DNA of 9,539 bases, from the NCBI GenBank assembly GCA_020355105.1, contig CP070658.1, positions 31,228-40,766 on the forward strand. Direction: 5' to 3'. Every line of letters begins with the position of its first letter. The stretch's first letter is position 1. Of the stretch, positions 1-5,750 are shown in pieces. Position numbers and translations under genes: made by a program. The notes beneath the pieces were generated by a model. The model was given only the letters and a program-made list of their open reading frames with translations. It ran no database searches and was not told where the DNA came from. Source of the stretch: Candidatus Thorarchaeota archaeon (GTDB taxonomy: Archaea; Asgardarchaeota; Thorarchaeia; Thorarchaeales; Thorarchaeaceae).

Positions 1-134
1 AGATTCTCATTCACCATTTTGGATTTCTGTAGCTTCTCGCCTTCATCTATTCTCCAGCAATGGATTGTCTTTCCCACAAGTTCCTTTTGCATTTGAGTGG
101 CAAGGATTCTTGCCTCAGGCATCTCAATGCTCAC
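1..134 (-). CDS. Fpg/Nei-like DNA-formamidopyrimidine glycosylase, N-terminal fragment
   Basis: This partial gene enters on the minus strand and runs off the left edge, so only about 44 residues are visible. The protein contains MPEARILATQMQKELVGKTI, followed by a K-L-Q-K segment. That resembles the N-terminus of Fpg/MutM/Nei-like base-excision repair glycosylases, in which an N-terminal Pro-Glu supplies the catalytic nucleophile and general acid. I favour the GTG at 134, giving V/M-S-I-E-M-P-E-A, because GGAG and GAGG stand 10 and 5 nt upstream. The ATG at 122 would give the classical M-P-E start, but no good SD is placed for it. If GTG is used, the Pro lies at position 6, which is unusual for canonical Fpg although divergent archaeal members with M-x-I-E-x-P-E starts exist as far as I recall. 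The gene lies 19 nt behind the DUF3795 gene and is probably cotranscribed with it. The family call rests on a short stretch and is moderate. Confidence 0.6.
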   Translation of the reverse strand, partial: MSIEMPEARILATQMQKELVGKTIHCWRIDEGEKLQKSKMVNEN

Positions 135-153
135 TATTGCCTCTCTCCTTCTA

Positions 154-1194
154 TCACGCCTCAAGTACTCTCATGTCGGCTTTCTTGAATCGACCGAATG
201 CCCTTTTCCCATGTTCCTTCTCTAGTCTTCTTCCGTACTTGTGCAGCCATCTCAGTCCATCACGGCCTCCGATTTCCGCATCAAAGTCAACTTTGAGAAA
301 CCATGCAGGATTGTCAGTCTTGGGAATCCTATCTCTAAGCCATCCCAGGCCGCTGTACAGGTCGTCGGTCTGCGGTACAATCTCAGCCCGCACCCCTGAA
401 TTCTTCATCAGGGCTATGAGCCGCAACCAGGCACCCTCGGTATTCGGAAAGCCGGTGGTTCCCTTCTTGTGAGCGGATATAGAAAGAGGGTCCAACATCA
501 TTGTGCCCTTGTCGTCTAACACTCCGTGCACGGCAAGTATCCAGAGGAGTCGGAAGATTACTGCCCTTCGAGCCGTGACCATCTCTTGTGTTGCTAGAGT
601 GTCGGCGTCTTTAAGGCCGAACGAGGAGTGCGCCAAGCTGCTTAAGGTCTCGTGAAGCTTCCTAAGACCAGCATGCTTCTTGGATTCTGTGAGGCTCGGA
701 GGGAACTCTGTGAGCTTCGCTTTCTTTGGTTCAATAGTCTGTACGGCAACTATTCTGTCATCAGATAACCCAACGTGAATCACATCAAGCTGCTTCATCC
801 CCTCATAAATCTTGACATGCTTCTCATAAATGTCGTCTGGAACTGGTTCTCCCAGTCTCTTCGAAACGGTTTCTCTAGTATGTTCCTGATCCAGCACGAC
901 AAGATGGTCGCACGGATACCTTGAGCAGTAGGCGCAGTTCTCAAGGTCATTCTCCAGTGCACACTTTCGGACTGAACATCCACGAAGGAAGTTGTGAACT
1001 CCAACCTCTTTGGACAAGTCGTCGTCGGGTGTCTGACAACCGTGGCAGGGATTCTTTGCCGGGTAATAGCCCACATACTTCTTCACCTCTTCCACATAGA
1101 TGCCCCACTTCTCGGGAGTCATCTCAGCGCGAAGATGACGTCCCCATGGACAGCCACTACACATGTTCCCGCATTTTCCGACTATCATTTCCAT
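154..1194 (-). CDS. Cysteine-rich DUF3795 domain protein with long C-terminal extension
   Basis: The product is 346 aa. Its first 95 residues hold ten cysteines: C8, C12 and C15 (C-G-N-M-C-S-G-C), C50 and C53, C73 and C78, and C87, C90 and C95. This is the typical pattern of DUF3795, a small cysteine-rich domain widespread in archaea and anaerobic bacteria. It presumably binds zinc or an Fe-S cluster, and its function is unknown. Residues after about 100 are soluble, lack cysteines, and form a roughly 250-residue extension that I do not recognise; most DUF3795 proteins are much shorter. The ATG at 1194 has GAGGG 7 nt upstream. An alternative ATG at 1188 would remove two residues. A TATA box at about 1229-1237 indicates its own promoter. 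The adjacent glycosylase gene follows after 19 nt, so a shared transcript is likely. Any role in DNA repair is only a guess from that neighbour. Confidence 0.8.
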   Translation of the reverse strand: MEMIVGKCGNMCSGCPWGRHLRAEMTPEKWGIYVEEVKKYVGYYPAKNPCHGCQTPDDDLSKEVGVHNFLRGCSVRKCALENDLENCAYCSRYPCDHLVVLDQEHTRETVSKRLGEPVPDDIYEKHVKIYEGMKQLDVIHVGLSDDRIVAVQTIEPKKAKLTEFPPSLTESKKHAGLRKLHETLSSLAHSSFGLKDADTLATQEMVTARRAVIFRLLWILAVHGVLDDKGTMMLDPLSISAHKKGTTGFPNTEGAWLRLIALMKNSGVRAEIVPQTDDLYSGLGWLRDRIPKTDNPAWFLKVDFDAEIGGRDGLRWLHKYGRRLEKEHGKRAFGRFKKADMRVLEA

Positions 1195-1228
1195 CCAGTT
1201 TCCCTCATCTCGTTGGTAGTACGTCGGC

Positions 1229-1237
1229 GATATAAAC
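1229..1237 (-). promoter_or_regulatory. TATA box of the DUF3795 gene
   Basis: Read on the minus strand this is GTTTATATC, close to the archaeal TATA consensus, with a purine-rich GGAGA segment just upstream that could serve as a BRE. The box is centred about 40 bp before the ATG at 1194. Transcription would start near 1208 and give a leader of about 14 nt that just includes the GAGGG ribosome-binding site. Confidence 0.5.
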
Positions 1238-1269
1238 TCTCCAACTTCCTTCAGAAGTCAACAGCAAGA

Positions 1270-1300
1270 CTAGATGAAAGTAGGCTCTCTTGCATGAGAG
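1270..1300 (-). terminator. Weak terminator candidate after the winged-helix gene
   Basis: CTCTC at 1285-1289 and GAGAG at 1296-1300 form a 5-bp stem with a 6-nt loop. On the minus strand it is followed by CCTACTTTC, which is only mildly T-rich. It lies between the stop of the winged-helix gene at 1336 and the DUF3795 promoter, where a terminator would be expected. The signal is weak. Confidence 0.2.
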
Positions 1301-1335
1301 TTCTTGTCTTTTGGGCTGAGGTTTCTTATGGAATG

Positions 1336-1788
1336 CTATTGGAGCTTGAGTCTCCAAAGACGAATGCTTTCCCACCAGGCAAACAAAGCCCCAACAGCAC
1401 CTACAGCCAAAGCAATGAAACGGTCATAGAGGCCCGGTGAAGCCACTGTGCAAAGAGCAAGATAGACAAGAGTGTATGTTGTGAAGAAGATGGCAACAAA
1501 CATGTATCTTGGCAGGAATCTTCCTCTAAATGCCATGAAGTTGCGGAGAACGCCTACTTTGACAACACGGCCTACCTCATAGGAATTGTCTGACAACTTC
1601 TCTACAAGATCCAAGGACTCAAGCTTGGACAGATGGTGACTTGCCACTGAGGGGCTGGACATCCCAATTGATCTCTGAACCTCCCTGACGCCAACAGGTC
1701 TGTTCTGTGTAAGCATATACCAGTAGACTCGCAAGGTATTCCCTCGCAACTCTGGATCAATCAGTTTCTCGTCCGTGGGATTCTCCAT
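1336..1788 (-). CDS. Winged-helix regulator with two C-terminal membrane helices
   Basis: The product is 150 aa. Residues about 17-75 form an ArsR/MarR-like winged helix. The recognition helix reads S-S-P-S-V-A-S-H-H-L-S-K-L (44-56) and is followed by L-V-E-K and a Y-E-V wing. Two hydrophobic segments, about 95-115 and 123-140, look like transmembrane helices joined by a short loop, so the DNA-binding domain would be tethered to the membrane on the cytoplasmic side. Membrane-bound wHTH proteins of this plan are frequent in Asgard and other archaea; ligand and target are unknown. I choose the ATG at 1788 because GGTGGAG sits 6 nt upstream. The GTG at 1800 would lie inside that SD and has none of its own. 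The gene is divergent from the DUF3160 gene across a 150-bp region with operator-like repeats, which suggests control of itself and that neighbour. Confidence 0.8.
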   Translation of the reverse strand: MENPTDEKLIDPELRGNTLRVYWYMLTQNRPVGVREVQRSIGMSSPSVASHHLSKLESLDLVEKLSDNSYEVGRVVKVGVLRNFMAFRGRFLPRYMFVAIFFTTYTLVYLALCTVASPGLYDRFIALAVGAVGALFAWWESIRLWRLKLQ

Positions 1789-1877
1789 TCGTTTCTCCAC
1801 CCAGTCTGAAACAGAGCCATTCCGATTAATCTGTTGTCACAGGCGCAGCAAGGGACAACTTGGCCTCCTTAATGGGA

Positions 1878-1909
1878 TGTTCTAGTCCCTGAACACTGTG
1901 TTCTAATCC
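1878..1909. repeat. Direct repeat TGTTCTARTCC, two copies 21 bp apart
   Basis: TGTTCTAGTCC at 1878-1888 and TGTTCTAATCC at 1899-1909 differ by one base. Their spacing of 21 bp is about two helical turns, so both would face the same side of the DNA. They flank and overlap the 1891-1903 palindrome. Confidence 0.5.
1891..1903. promoter_or_regulatory. Palindromic operator candidate GAACACTGTGTTC
   Basis: The sequence is a perfect inverted repeat with 6-bp arms and one central base, ending 35 bp before the DUF3160 ATG. Its position in a divergent intergenic region next to a winged-helix gene fits a regulator-binding site. Which protein binds is inferred only from proximity. Confidence 0.45.
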
Positions 1910-1938
1910 ATGGTACTAAGTAAGTTTCACACCTATGC

Positions 1939-4206
1939 ATGGATATGTTTCGCATCTTTACTAGAGCTCTTGACAACGACGTAAAACGCAAGTTAACGGC
2001 TGGTGGAGTGGTATCAGCCCTATTGGCGGCAAGTCTTGTGATTACTTTGGGTTTCTTTGGTGGTGCCTTTTGGAGGCCTTCCCCTATTGTTCAACACCCC
2101 AATGCCCCCCTCTTCACCATACAGGGGACCGTGTCCAATGACTTTGCGGACTATGTACCCTACGATGAAGCATTTGAACCAGATGCACCTTCATACGAAC
2201 TGTCTCCTGGGTTGTCCAACGTTGCGAATCTGGGAACCTTCTCTTATCTCTCGTCAGACACATTGCGGATGATCGAACAGAATGGGTTTGCTGTTCTACC
2301 ACAAAATCAATACAAGCAGATCCATGAGATATTGGAATTGAATGATGACGAACGAGTCCCAAGCTTTGTGTCATCGGACGCTGTCCTTCATGCATTTCAC
2401 GTTCTTTATGACCTGGCCTTGAGAGAGGTCGAGGTGTACTCGTTTTGGGATCTATTGGGCAATCTAACCCTTACGATGCTAGACTCATCATACGAGCAGT
2501 ATCAGTCGGCTCCCGAGGGACGATGGAAAGAAGCAGCTCTGCGAAACATGATGTTCTTTGAAGTGGCGTTGGTGCTGATAGACAATGAAACTGCCATACC
2601 GCCGACATTTCCACCAGAAGTTGAAGCTGAAGTCGAGCACGTTCTGCAGTTAATTGATGCTCACGATGAGATGACTGACGATTGGTTCCAAGGCTACAGG
2701 GAGGACTTCACCCAATTCGTGCCTCGTGGTCACTATACCAGAAGCCCGCTTCTTCAACGCTACTTCCAAGCCATGATGTGGTTCGGTAGAGTTTCATTTC
2801 GATTGCAGCCCGACTCGCCGCCGGGTCCCAATGAGAAGGGTATGAACAATACTGCTCAAGCAATACTCATCTCACTTGCTCTCCGGAATGAGGTTCTGTC
2901 CTTACCAGGCAACATAACGGGATTTGACGTCTGGGATGCCATCTACGAGCCAACCGCTTTCTTCGTGGGTTCCGCTGATGATCTTATGCCTGGCGAGTAT
3001 CTCACACTTGTGGAAAGCATCTATGGCACGAGTCCCGACCTTGCTGACCTTGATGATGATGCGTTGCTGGGCGACTTCATAGAGGTTGCGCTCGACATGA
3101 AGGACCCGCTGATTCTTGGACATCCTGTCCCTGACACTGAAGAGATGGATCAAACAAAAGGCCTGAGATTCATGGGTCAACGGTACATCCCCGACAGCTA
3201 CATCCTTGGTCAGCTCGTATACAAACACGTTGGTACTCTGATGAATCCTCGACTGATGCCAATGGGGCTTGATGTCATGGCCGCTCTCGGGTCAGAGAGG
3301 GCGTGGCAACTGCTGGATGCAGAGAGAGCCTATCTGAACTATGAGTCGCAAATGGAGATGCTCTGGGAAAAGATGGGAAGCATGACTGAGAGCGAATGGA
3401 CCCACAATCTATACTACCTCTGGCTCTACTCTCTCCTGCCGCTCTTGTCTGACCCTGGTGAGGGATATCCATACTTTATGCAGAGTGAGGCGTGGGTTGA
3501 CAAGCAGCTAAACACAGCTCTTGGTTCATGGACCGAACTTCGGCATGACACGATTCTCTATGCGAAGCAATCCTACACTTGGGAGCTTACAAGTATGCCA
3601 GAGCTGGTGAAGGGTTACGTCGAGCCAATACCCAGCCTATATGCCAGATTGGCATCTCTCTGCTTAATGATGATAGAGGGTCTTGATTCAAGGGAGTTGC
3701 TGTCATCCACGATTAGCTCAAAGCTTTGGAAACTTCACGACCTTCTCAGAGATTTCCAGACAATCTCTGTCAAAGAGTTGAATGGCACCCCTCTGGATGT
3801 TGAGGAGTTCCGCTTGATTGAAGGTAGCGGGAAGACACTTGGGGGCATTGTAGCACTACCTACTGACGACTTCCTTGTTTCAGATGCGGATGACGATATG
3901 GCTGTTATTGCAGACGTGCACACAGATCCAAACGAGGGCGAGGTCCTCGAAGAGGCGGTTGGTCGTCCAATGGTAATCTATGTCGCAGTCCAAGTTGAAG
4001 GACAAGTGATTCTTACCAGAGGCGGCACATTCTCCTACTACGAGTTCAAGTGGCCGATGGATGACCGTCTGACTGATGAAGCATGGCAAGAGATGCTCGC
4101 TGAGGGCCAAGAACCAGCCTTCCCTTCATGGACAAGTAGCTTCATTGCCAATCAAGCGGCTTCGATTCTATTCAACTACGTGCGAGTTGCCAGACACTGG
4201 GAGTAG
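1939..4206 (+). CDS. Membrane-anchored DUF3160 protein, probably extracytoplasmic
   Basis: The product is 755 aa. A positively charged N-terminus (K16-R17-K18) is followed by a hydrophobic segment at about 21-44, so the protein is most likely anchored N-in with the rest outside the cell. The body matches DUF3160 as I know it: the segment around residues 138-165 (R-V-P-S-F-V-S-S-D-A-V-L-H-A-F-H, then a Y-D-L-A-L-R-E-V-E stretch) and a C-terminal Y-E-F-K-W-P-M-D-D-R-L-T-D-E-A-W motif are typical. Function is unknown; the family occurs in archaea and thermophilic bacteria. There is no lipobox cysteine and no obvious catalytic motif. The ATG at 1939 lacks an SD, so translation may be leaderless or start at the in-frame ATG at 1945. 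A hairpin follows the stop closely, so it appears to be a single-gene transcript. It may be controlled by the divergent winged-helix protein. Confidence 0.85.
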   Translation: MDMFRIFTRALDNDVKRKLTAGGVVSALLAASLVITLGFFGGAFWRPSPIVQHPNAPLFTIQGTVSNDFADYVPYDEAFEPDAPSYELSPGLSNVANLGTFSYLSSDTLRMIEQNGFAVLPQNQYKQIHEILELNDDERVPSFVSSDAVLHAFHVLYDLALREVEVYSFWDLLGNLTLTMLDSSYEQYQSAPEGRWKEAALRNMMFFEVALVLIDNETAIPPTFPPEVEAEVEHVLQLIDAHDEMTDDWFQGYREDFTQFVPRGHYTRSPLLQRYFQAMMWFGRVSFRLQPDSPPGPNEKGMNNTAQAILISLALRNEVLSLPGNITGFDVWDAIYEPTAFFVGSADDLMPGEYLTLVESIYGTSPDLADLDDDALLGDFIEVALDMKDPLILGHPVPDTEEMDQTKGLRFMGQRYIPDSYILGQLVYKHVGTLMNPRLMPMGLDVMAALGSERAWQLLDAERAYLNYESQMEMLWEKMGSMTESEWTHNLYYLWLYSLLPLLSDPGEGYPYFMQSEAWVDKQLNTALGSWTELRHDTILYAKQSYTWELTSMPELVKGYVEPIPSLYARLASLCLMMIEGLDSRELLSSTISSKLWKLHDLLRDFQTISVKELNGTPLDVEEFRLIEGSGKTLGGIVALPTDDFLVSDADDDMAVIADVHTDPNEGEVLEEAVGRPMVIYVAVQVEGQVILTRGGTFSYYEFKWPMDDRLTDEAWQEMLAEGQEPAFPSWTSSFIANQAASILFNYVRVARHWE

Positions 4207-4219
4207 GATGGCACGCCTA

Positions 4220-4250
4220 GGGAGCTCCACTCAAGCTCCCGTTCTCTCTC
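4220..4250 (+). terminator. Hairpin plus pyrimidine tract after the DUF3160 gene
   Basis: GGGAGCT at 4220-4226 and AGCTCCC at 4234-4240 form a perfect 7-bp stem with a 7-nt loop. It is followed by TTCTCTCTC at 4242-4250 and begins 14 nt after the stop codon. Archaeal termination depends mainly on T-rich tracts, so the pyrimidine run may matter more than the stem. Confidence 0.5.
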
Positions 4251-4505
4251 TGATGGCATTACTCCATTCATGCAAGATCTACGCTCCTGAGTTCGAGTTC
4301 TATCCCGATGGTTGGCTTGAAACCGGCCTCATCCACATGTACTTTCCAATTGAGAGAGCATGACCTCGCCAAGCTCCCAGAGTCCCTTTATCATTAACCT
4401 TATTATGGCTCCTGCAACCACGTTGAATCGCAGCAACCGGGAGTGCGCAGCGGCAAAGGAATGAGGGTACATTACCTATCATTCACAAGAGTGGAGCACT
4501 TGCGT
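4251..4505. promoter_or_regulatory. Intergenic region with a TATA-like element upstream of the GTPase
   Basis: I see no convincing gene here. An AT-rich stretch at about 4387-4405 contains CTTTATCATTAAC, the best TATA-like element. It would place transcription near 4415-4420 and leave a leader of about 85-90 nt before the ATG at 4506. The open frame continues upstream from that ATG to a GTG at 4443 with no SD, so it is treated as leader. The 51-codon frame starting at 4208 runs through the terminator hairpin and looks fortuitous. Confidence 0.3.
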
Positions 4506-5093
4506 ATGAGAGACCAAGACGACGGCAGCATGGTAATGAAGGCTGTGTTGATAGGCGACGGGGCTGTCGGTAAGACGAGCATCCGTCGGAACTATCTGGG
4601 AGATGACTTCATCGAAGGCCATCTTGCCACAATCGGCGTGGATCTCGCCACCAAGAAAGTGCTCTTTGGAGAGGACATTGTCAAGTTCATCATTTGGGAC
4701 CTCGCAGGCCAACCGACCTTTGAGAAGGTGAGAGGTCACTATTACCACGGATGTCACGGCATAATCCTGGTCTACTCGGTCGTCGATAGGGATTCCTTTG
4801 ACAATGCCTCTAAGTGGCTTGTCGAGGCCTACAAGAACATGGGCCCACTTCCTCCTACGGTCATTGTTGGAAACAAGATCGATCTACGCCCGGCATTACC
4901 CAAGGAAGATATCGTCACACCAGAAGAGGGTATCGAGTTCATGGAATACTTCATCGAGAGGCTTGGCGTCCCGGCAGTGTTCAGAGAAACGAGTGCCAAG
5001 ACAGGTGAGAATATTCAAGACACCTTTCAGGAACTGCTCAGGATGATGAGTGAGGCCGACGCCGGAAAGGAGTCCGACGTCTTCGTTGGTTGA
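4506..5093 (+). CDS. Ras/Rab-like small GTPase
   Basis: The product is 195 aa, the usual size of a Ras-superfamily domain. All G motifs are visible: G1 G-D-G-A-V-G-K-T (17-24), G2 Thr42 in A-T-I-G, G3 W-D-L-A-G-Q (64-69, with Q69 matching the catalytic Gln61 of Ras), G4 N-K-I-D (123-126) and G5 E-T-S-A-K (161-165). It should therefore bind and hydrolyse GTP as a molecular switch; effector and regulators are unknown. There is no C-terminal cysteine, so no eukaryote-style prenylation, and no membrane segment. I choose the ATG at 4506 because GGAG lies 9 nt upstream and G1 then begins at residue 17, as in typical members. ATGs at 4530 and 4536 would give shorter N-termini without an SD. Rab-like GTPases of this kind are greatly expanded in Asgard archaea, though related proteins occur elsewhere. 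It shows no operon link to either neighbour. Confidence 0.9.
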   Translation: MRDQDDGSMVMKAVLIGDGAVGKTSIRRNYLGDDFIEGHLATIGVDLATKKVLFGEDIVKFIIWDLAGQPTFEKVRGHYYHGCHGIILVYSVVDRDSFDNASKWLVEAYKNMGPLPPTVIVGNKIDLRPALPKEDIVTPEEGIEFMEYFIERLGVPAVFRETSAKTGENIQDTFQELLRMMSEADAGKESDVFVG

Positions 5094-5176
5094 TACTCTG
5101 AAAGCAGATTCCTCTCCTTGCTTCCTACAGACGGATGAGATTGCGAAGCCGAGAACGTCCGCCCCCATCCAAACGC

Positions 5177-5216
5177 ATATATATCGTAGTCGATATATAT
5201 CTGAATAGATATATCC
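5177..5216. promoter_or_regulatory. Operator and TATA region of the padR-copA operon
   Basis: ATATATATCG at 5177-5186 and CGATATATAT at 5191-5200 form a perfect inverted repeat with 10-bp arms and a 4-bp TAGT spacer. A further GATATAT half-site lies at 5208-5214, exactly 16 bp after the GATATAT at 5192. The AT-rich arms also supply the only TATA-like sequences before the ATG at 5247. A box at 5193-5200 would place transcription near 5223, and one at 5208-5214 near 5238. A dimeric PadR repressor bound here would block TBP, so autorepression is the natural reading. Binding is inferred. Confidence 0.6.
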
Positions 5217-5246
5217 CACACGATACGTTATTGGACGGTCAAAGTA

Positions 5247-5738
5247 ATGAGTTCTGATAGTAAGAGGCAGGGGTCCACAATCACTGAGATGTCAGAGATT
5301 CTCTCGGACTTCTCGCAGTTCTACATAGTGATCCTCCTGAACGAGGGGCCCATTCATGGCTATGGCGTGATGCGGGCATTCAAGAACCGGACAGGTAGCA
5401 CGTTAAGCGCTGGGACCTTGTATCCTTTTCTCCAGAAGCTGGAAGGCATGGGGCTTGTCAAGAAGACTGAGAAAGTGAGTGGCAAGAGACCTAGGATAGT
5501 GTATACTCTGACCAGGAAGGGGCGGACTTTCACGGATCGTCTGTTCAGACGTTTTGCATCCTTGACCGCATCAGCCCTGGAGCCTTCACTCGAAACCTGC
5601 GCGAGCTACGGTGCTCGTGTGTATGATGGCGCCCATCATGAGGACTTGGACGGCGTCAGACTTGCCTTCTGTTGTGTCCATTGTGCGCGGGCCTACAAGC
5701 TCGATCTAATCAGAGAACACCGACTCGGGAGTCCATAG
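5247..5738 (+). CDS. PadR-family regulator with C-terminal TRASH/YHS-like metal-binding module
   Basis: The product is 163 aa. Residues about 22-105 are a PadR winged helix: the I-L-L-N-E-G-P-I-H-G-Y-G (29-40) and G-T-L-Y-P-F-L-Q-K-L-E (56-66) segments are hallmarks, and K-R-P-R-I-V-Y-T-L-T (80-89) is the wing. In place of the usual long PadR dimerisation helix, the C-terminus carries C118-x23-C142-x3-C146 with an additional C143, plus H130, H131 and H145. Its D-G-V-R-L-A-F-C-C-V-H-C segment aligns with the YHS modules at the end of the next gene's product. TRASH domains are known metal sensors, for example in the archaeal copper regulator CopT. It is therefore inferred to sense Cu+ (or a similar metal) and control the ATPase gene 12 nt downstream through the palindrome at 5177-5216. 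Only a weak GGACGG precedes the ATG. The metal identity is not proven by the sequence. Confidence 0.85.
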   Translation: MSSDSKRQGSTITEMSEILSDFSQFYIVILLNEGPIHGYGVMRAFKNRTGSTLSAGTLYPFLQKLEGMGLVKKTEKVSGKRPRIVYTLTRKGRTFTDRLFRRFASLTASALEPSLETCASYGARVYDGAHHEDLDGVRLAFCCVHCARAYKLDLIREHRLGSP

Positions 5739-5750
5739 GGGGTATAAACC
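5737..5750 (+). promoter_or_regulatory. Ribosome-binding site joining padR and copA
   Basis: AGGGGGT at 5737-5743 overlaps the padR stop codon and stands 7 nt before the ATPase ATG at 5751, which supports that start and translational linkage. The next bases, GTATAAAC, also resemble a TATA box. If used, transcripts would begin near 5770 and translation would have to start at the in-frame ATG at 5790, which still leaves the metal-binding domain whole. This internal promoter is speculative. Confidence 0.5.

Larger units (their letters stand above)
1789..1938. promoter_or_regulatory. Divergent promoter region between the wHTH and DUF3160 genes
   Basis: This noncoding stretch must carry promoters for both directions. 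On the minus side GATTAATC at 1824-1831 is a weak TATA-like element about 40 bp before the ATG at 1788. On the plus side no good TATA box is visible. AGGGAC at 1851-1856 and GTCCCT at 1885-1890 form a widely spaced inverted repeat. The better-defined palindrome and direct repeat are listed separately. Confidence 0.4.

Noticed and set aside
1789..1800. GTG 1800 as start of the winged-helix gene
   Set aside because: This GTG is part of the GGTGGAG sequence that serves as SD for ATG 1788, and has no SD of its own.
4208..4363. A 51-codon frame (start of a longer open frame overlapping the DUF3160 end) reading into the intergenic region
   Set aside because: It has no SD, runs through the 4220-4250 hairpin and pyrimidine tract, and its sequence resembles no family that I know.
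4443..4505. N-terminal extension of the GTPase from GTG 4443
   Set aside because: No ribosome-binding site precedes it, and the 21 extra residues lie outside the GTPase fold. ATG 4506 has GGAG at good spacing.
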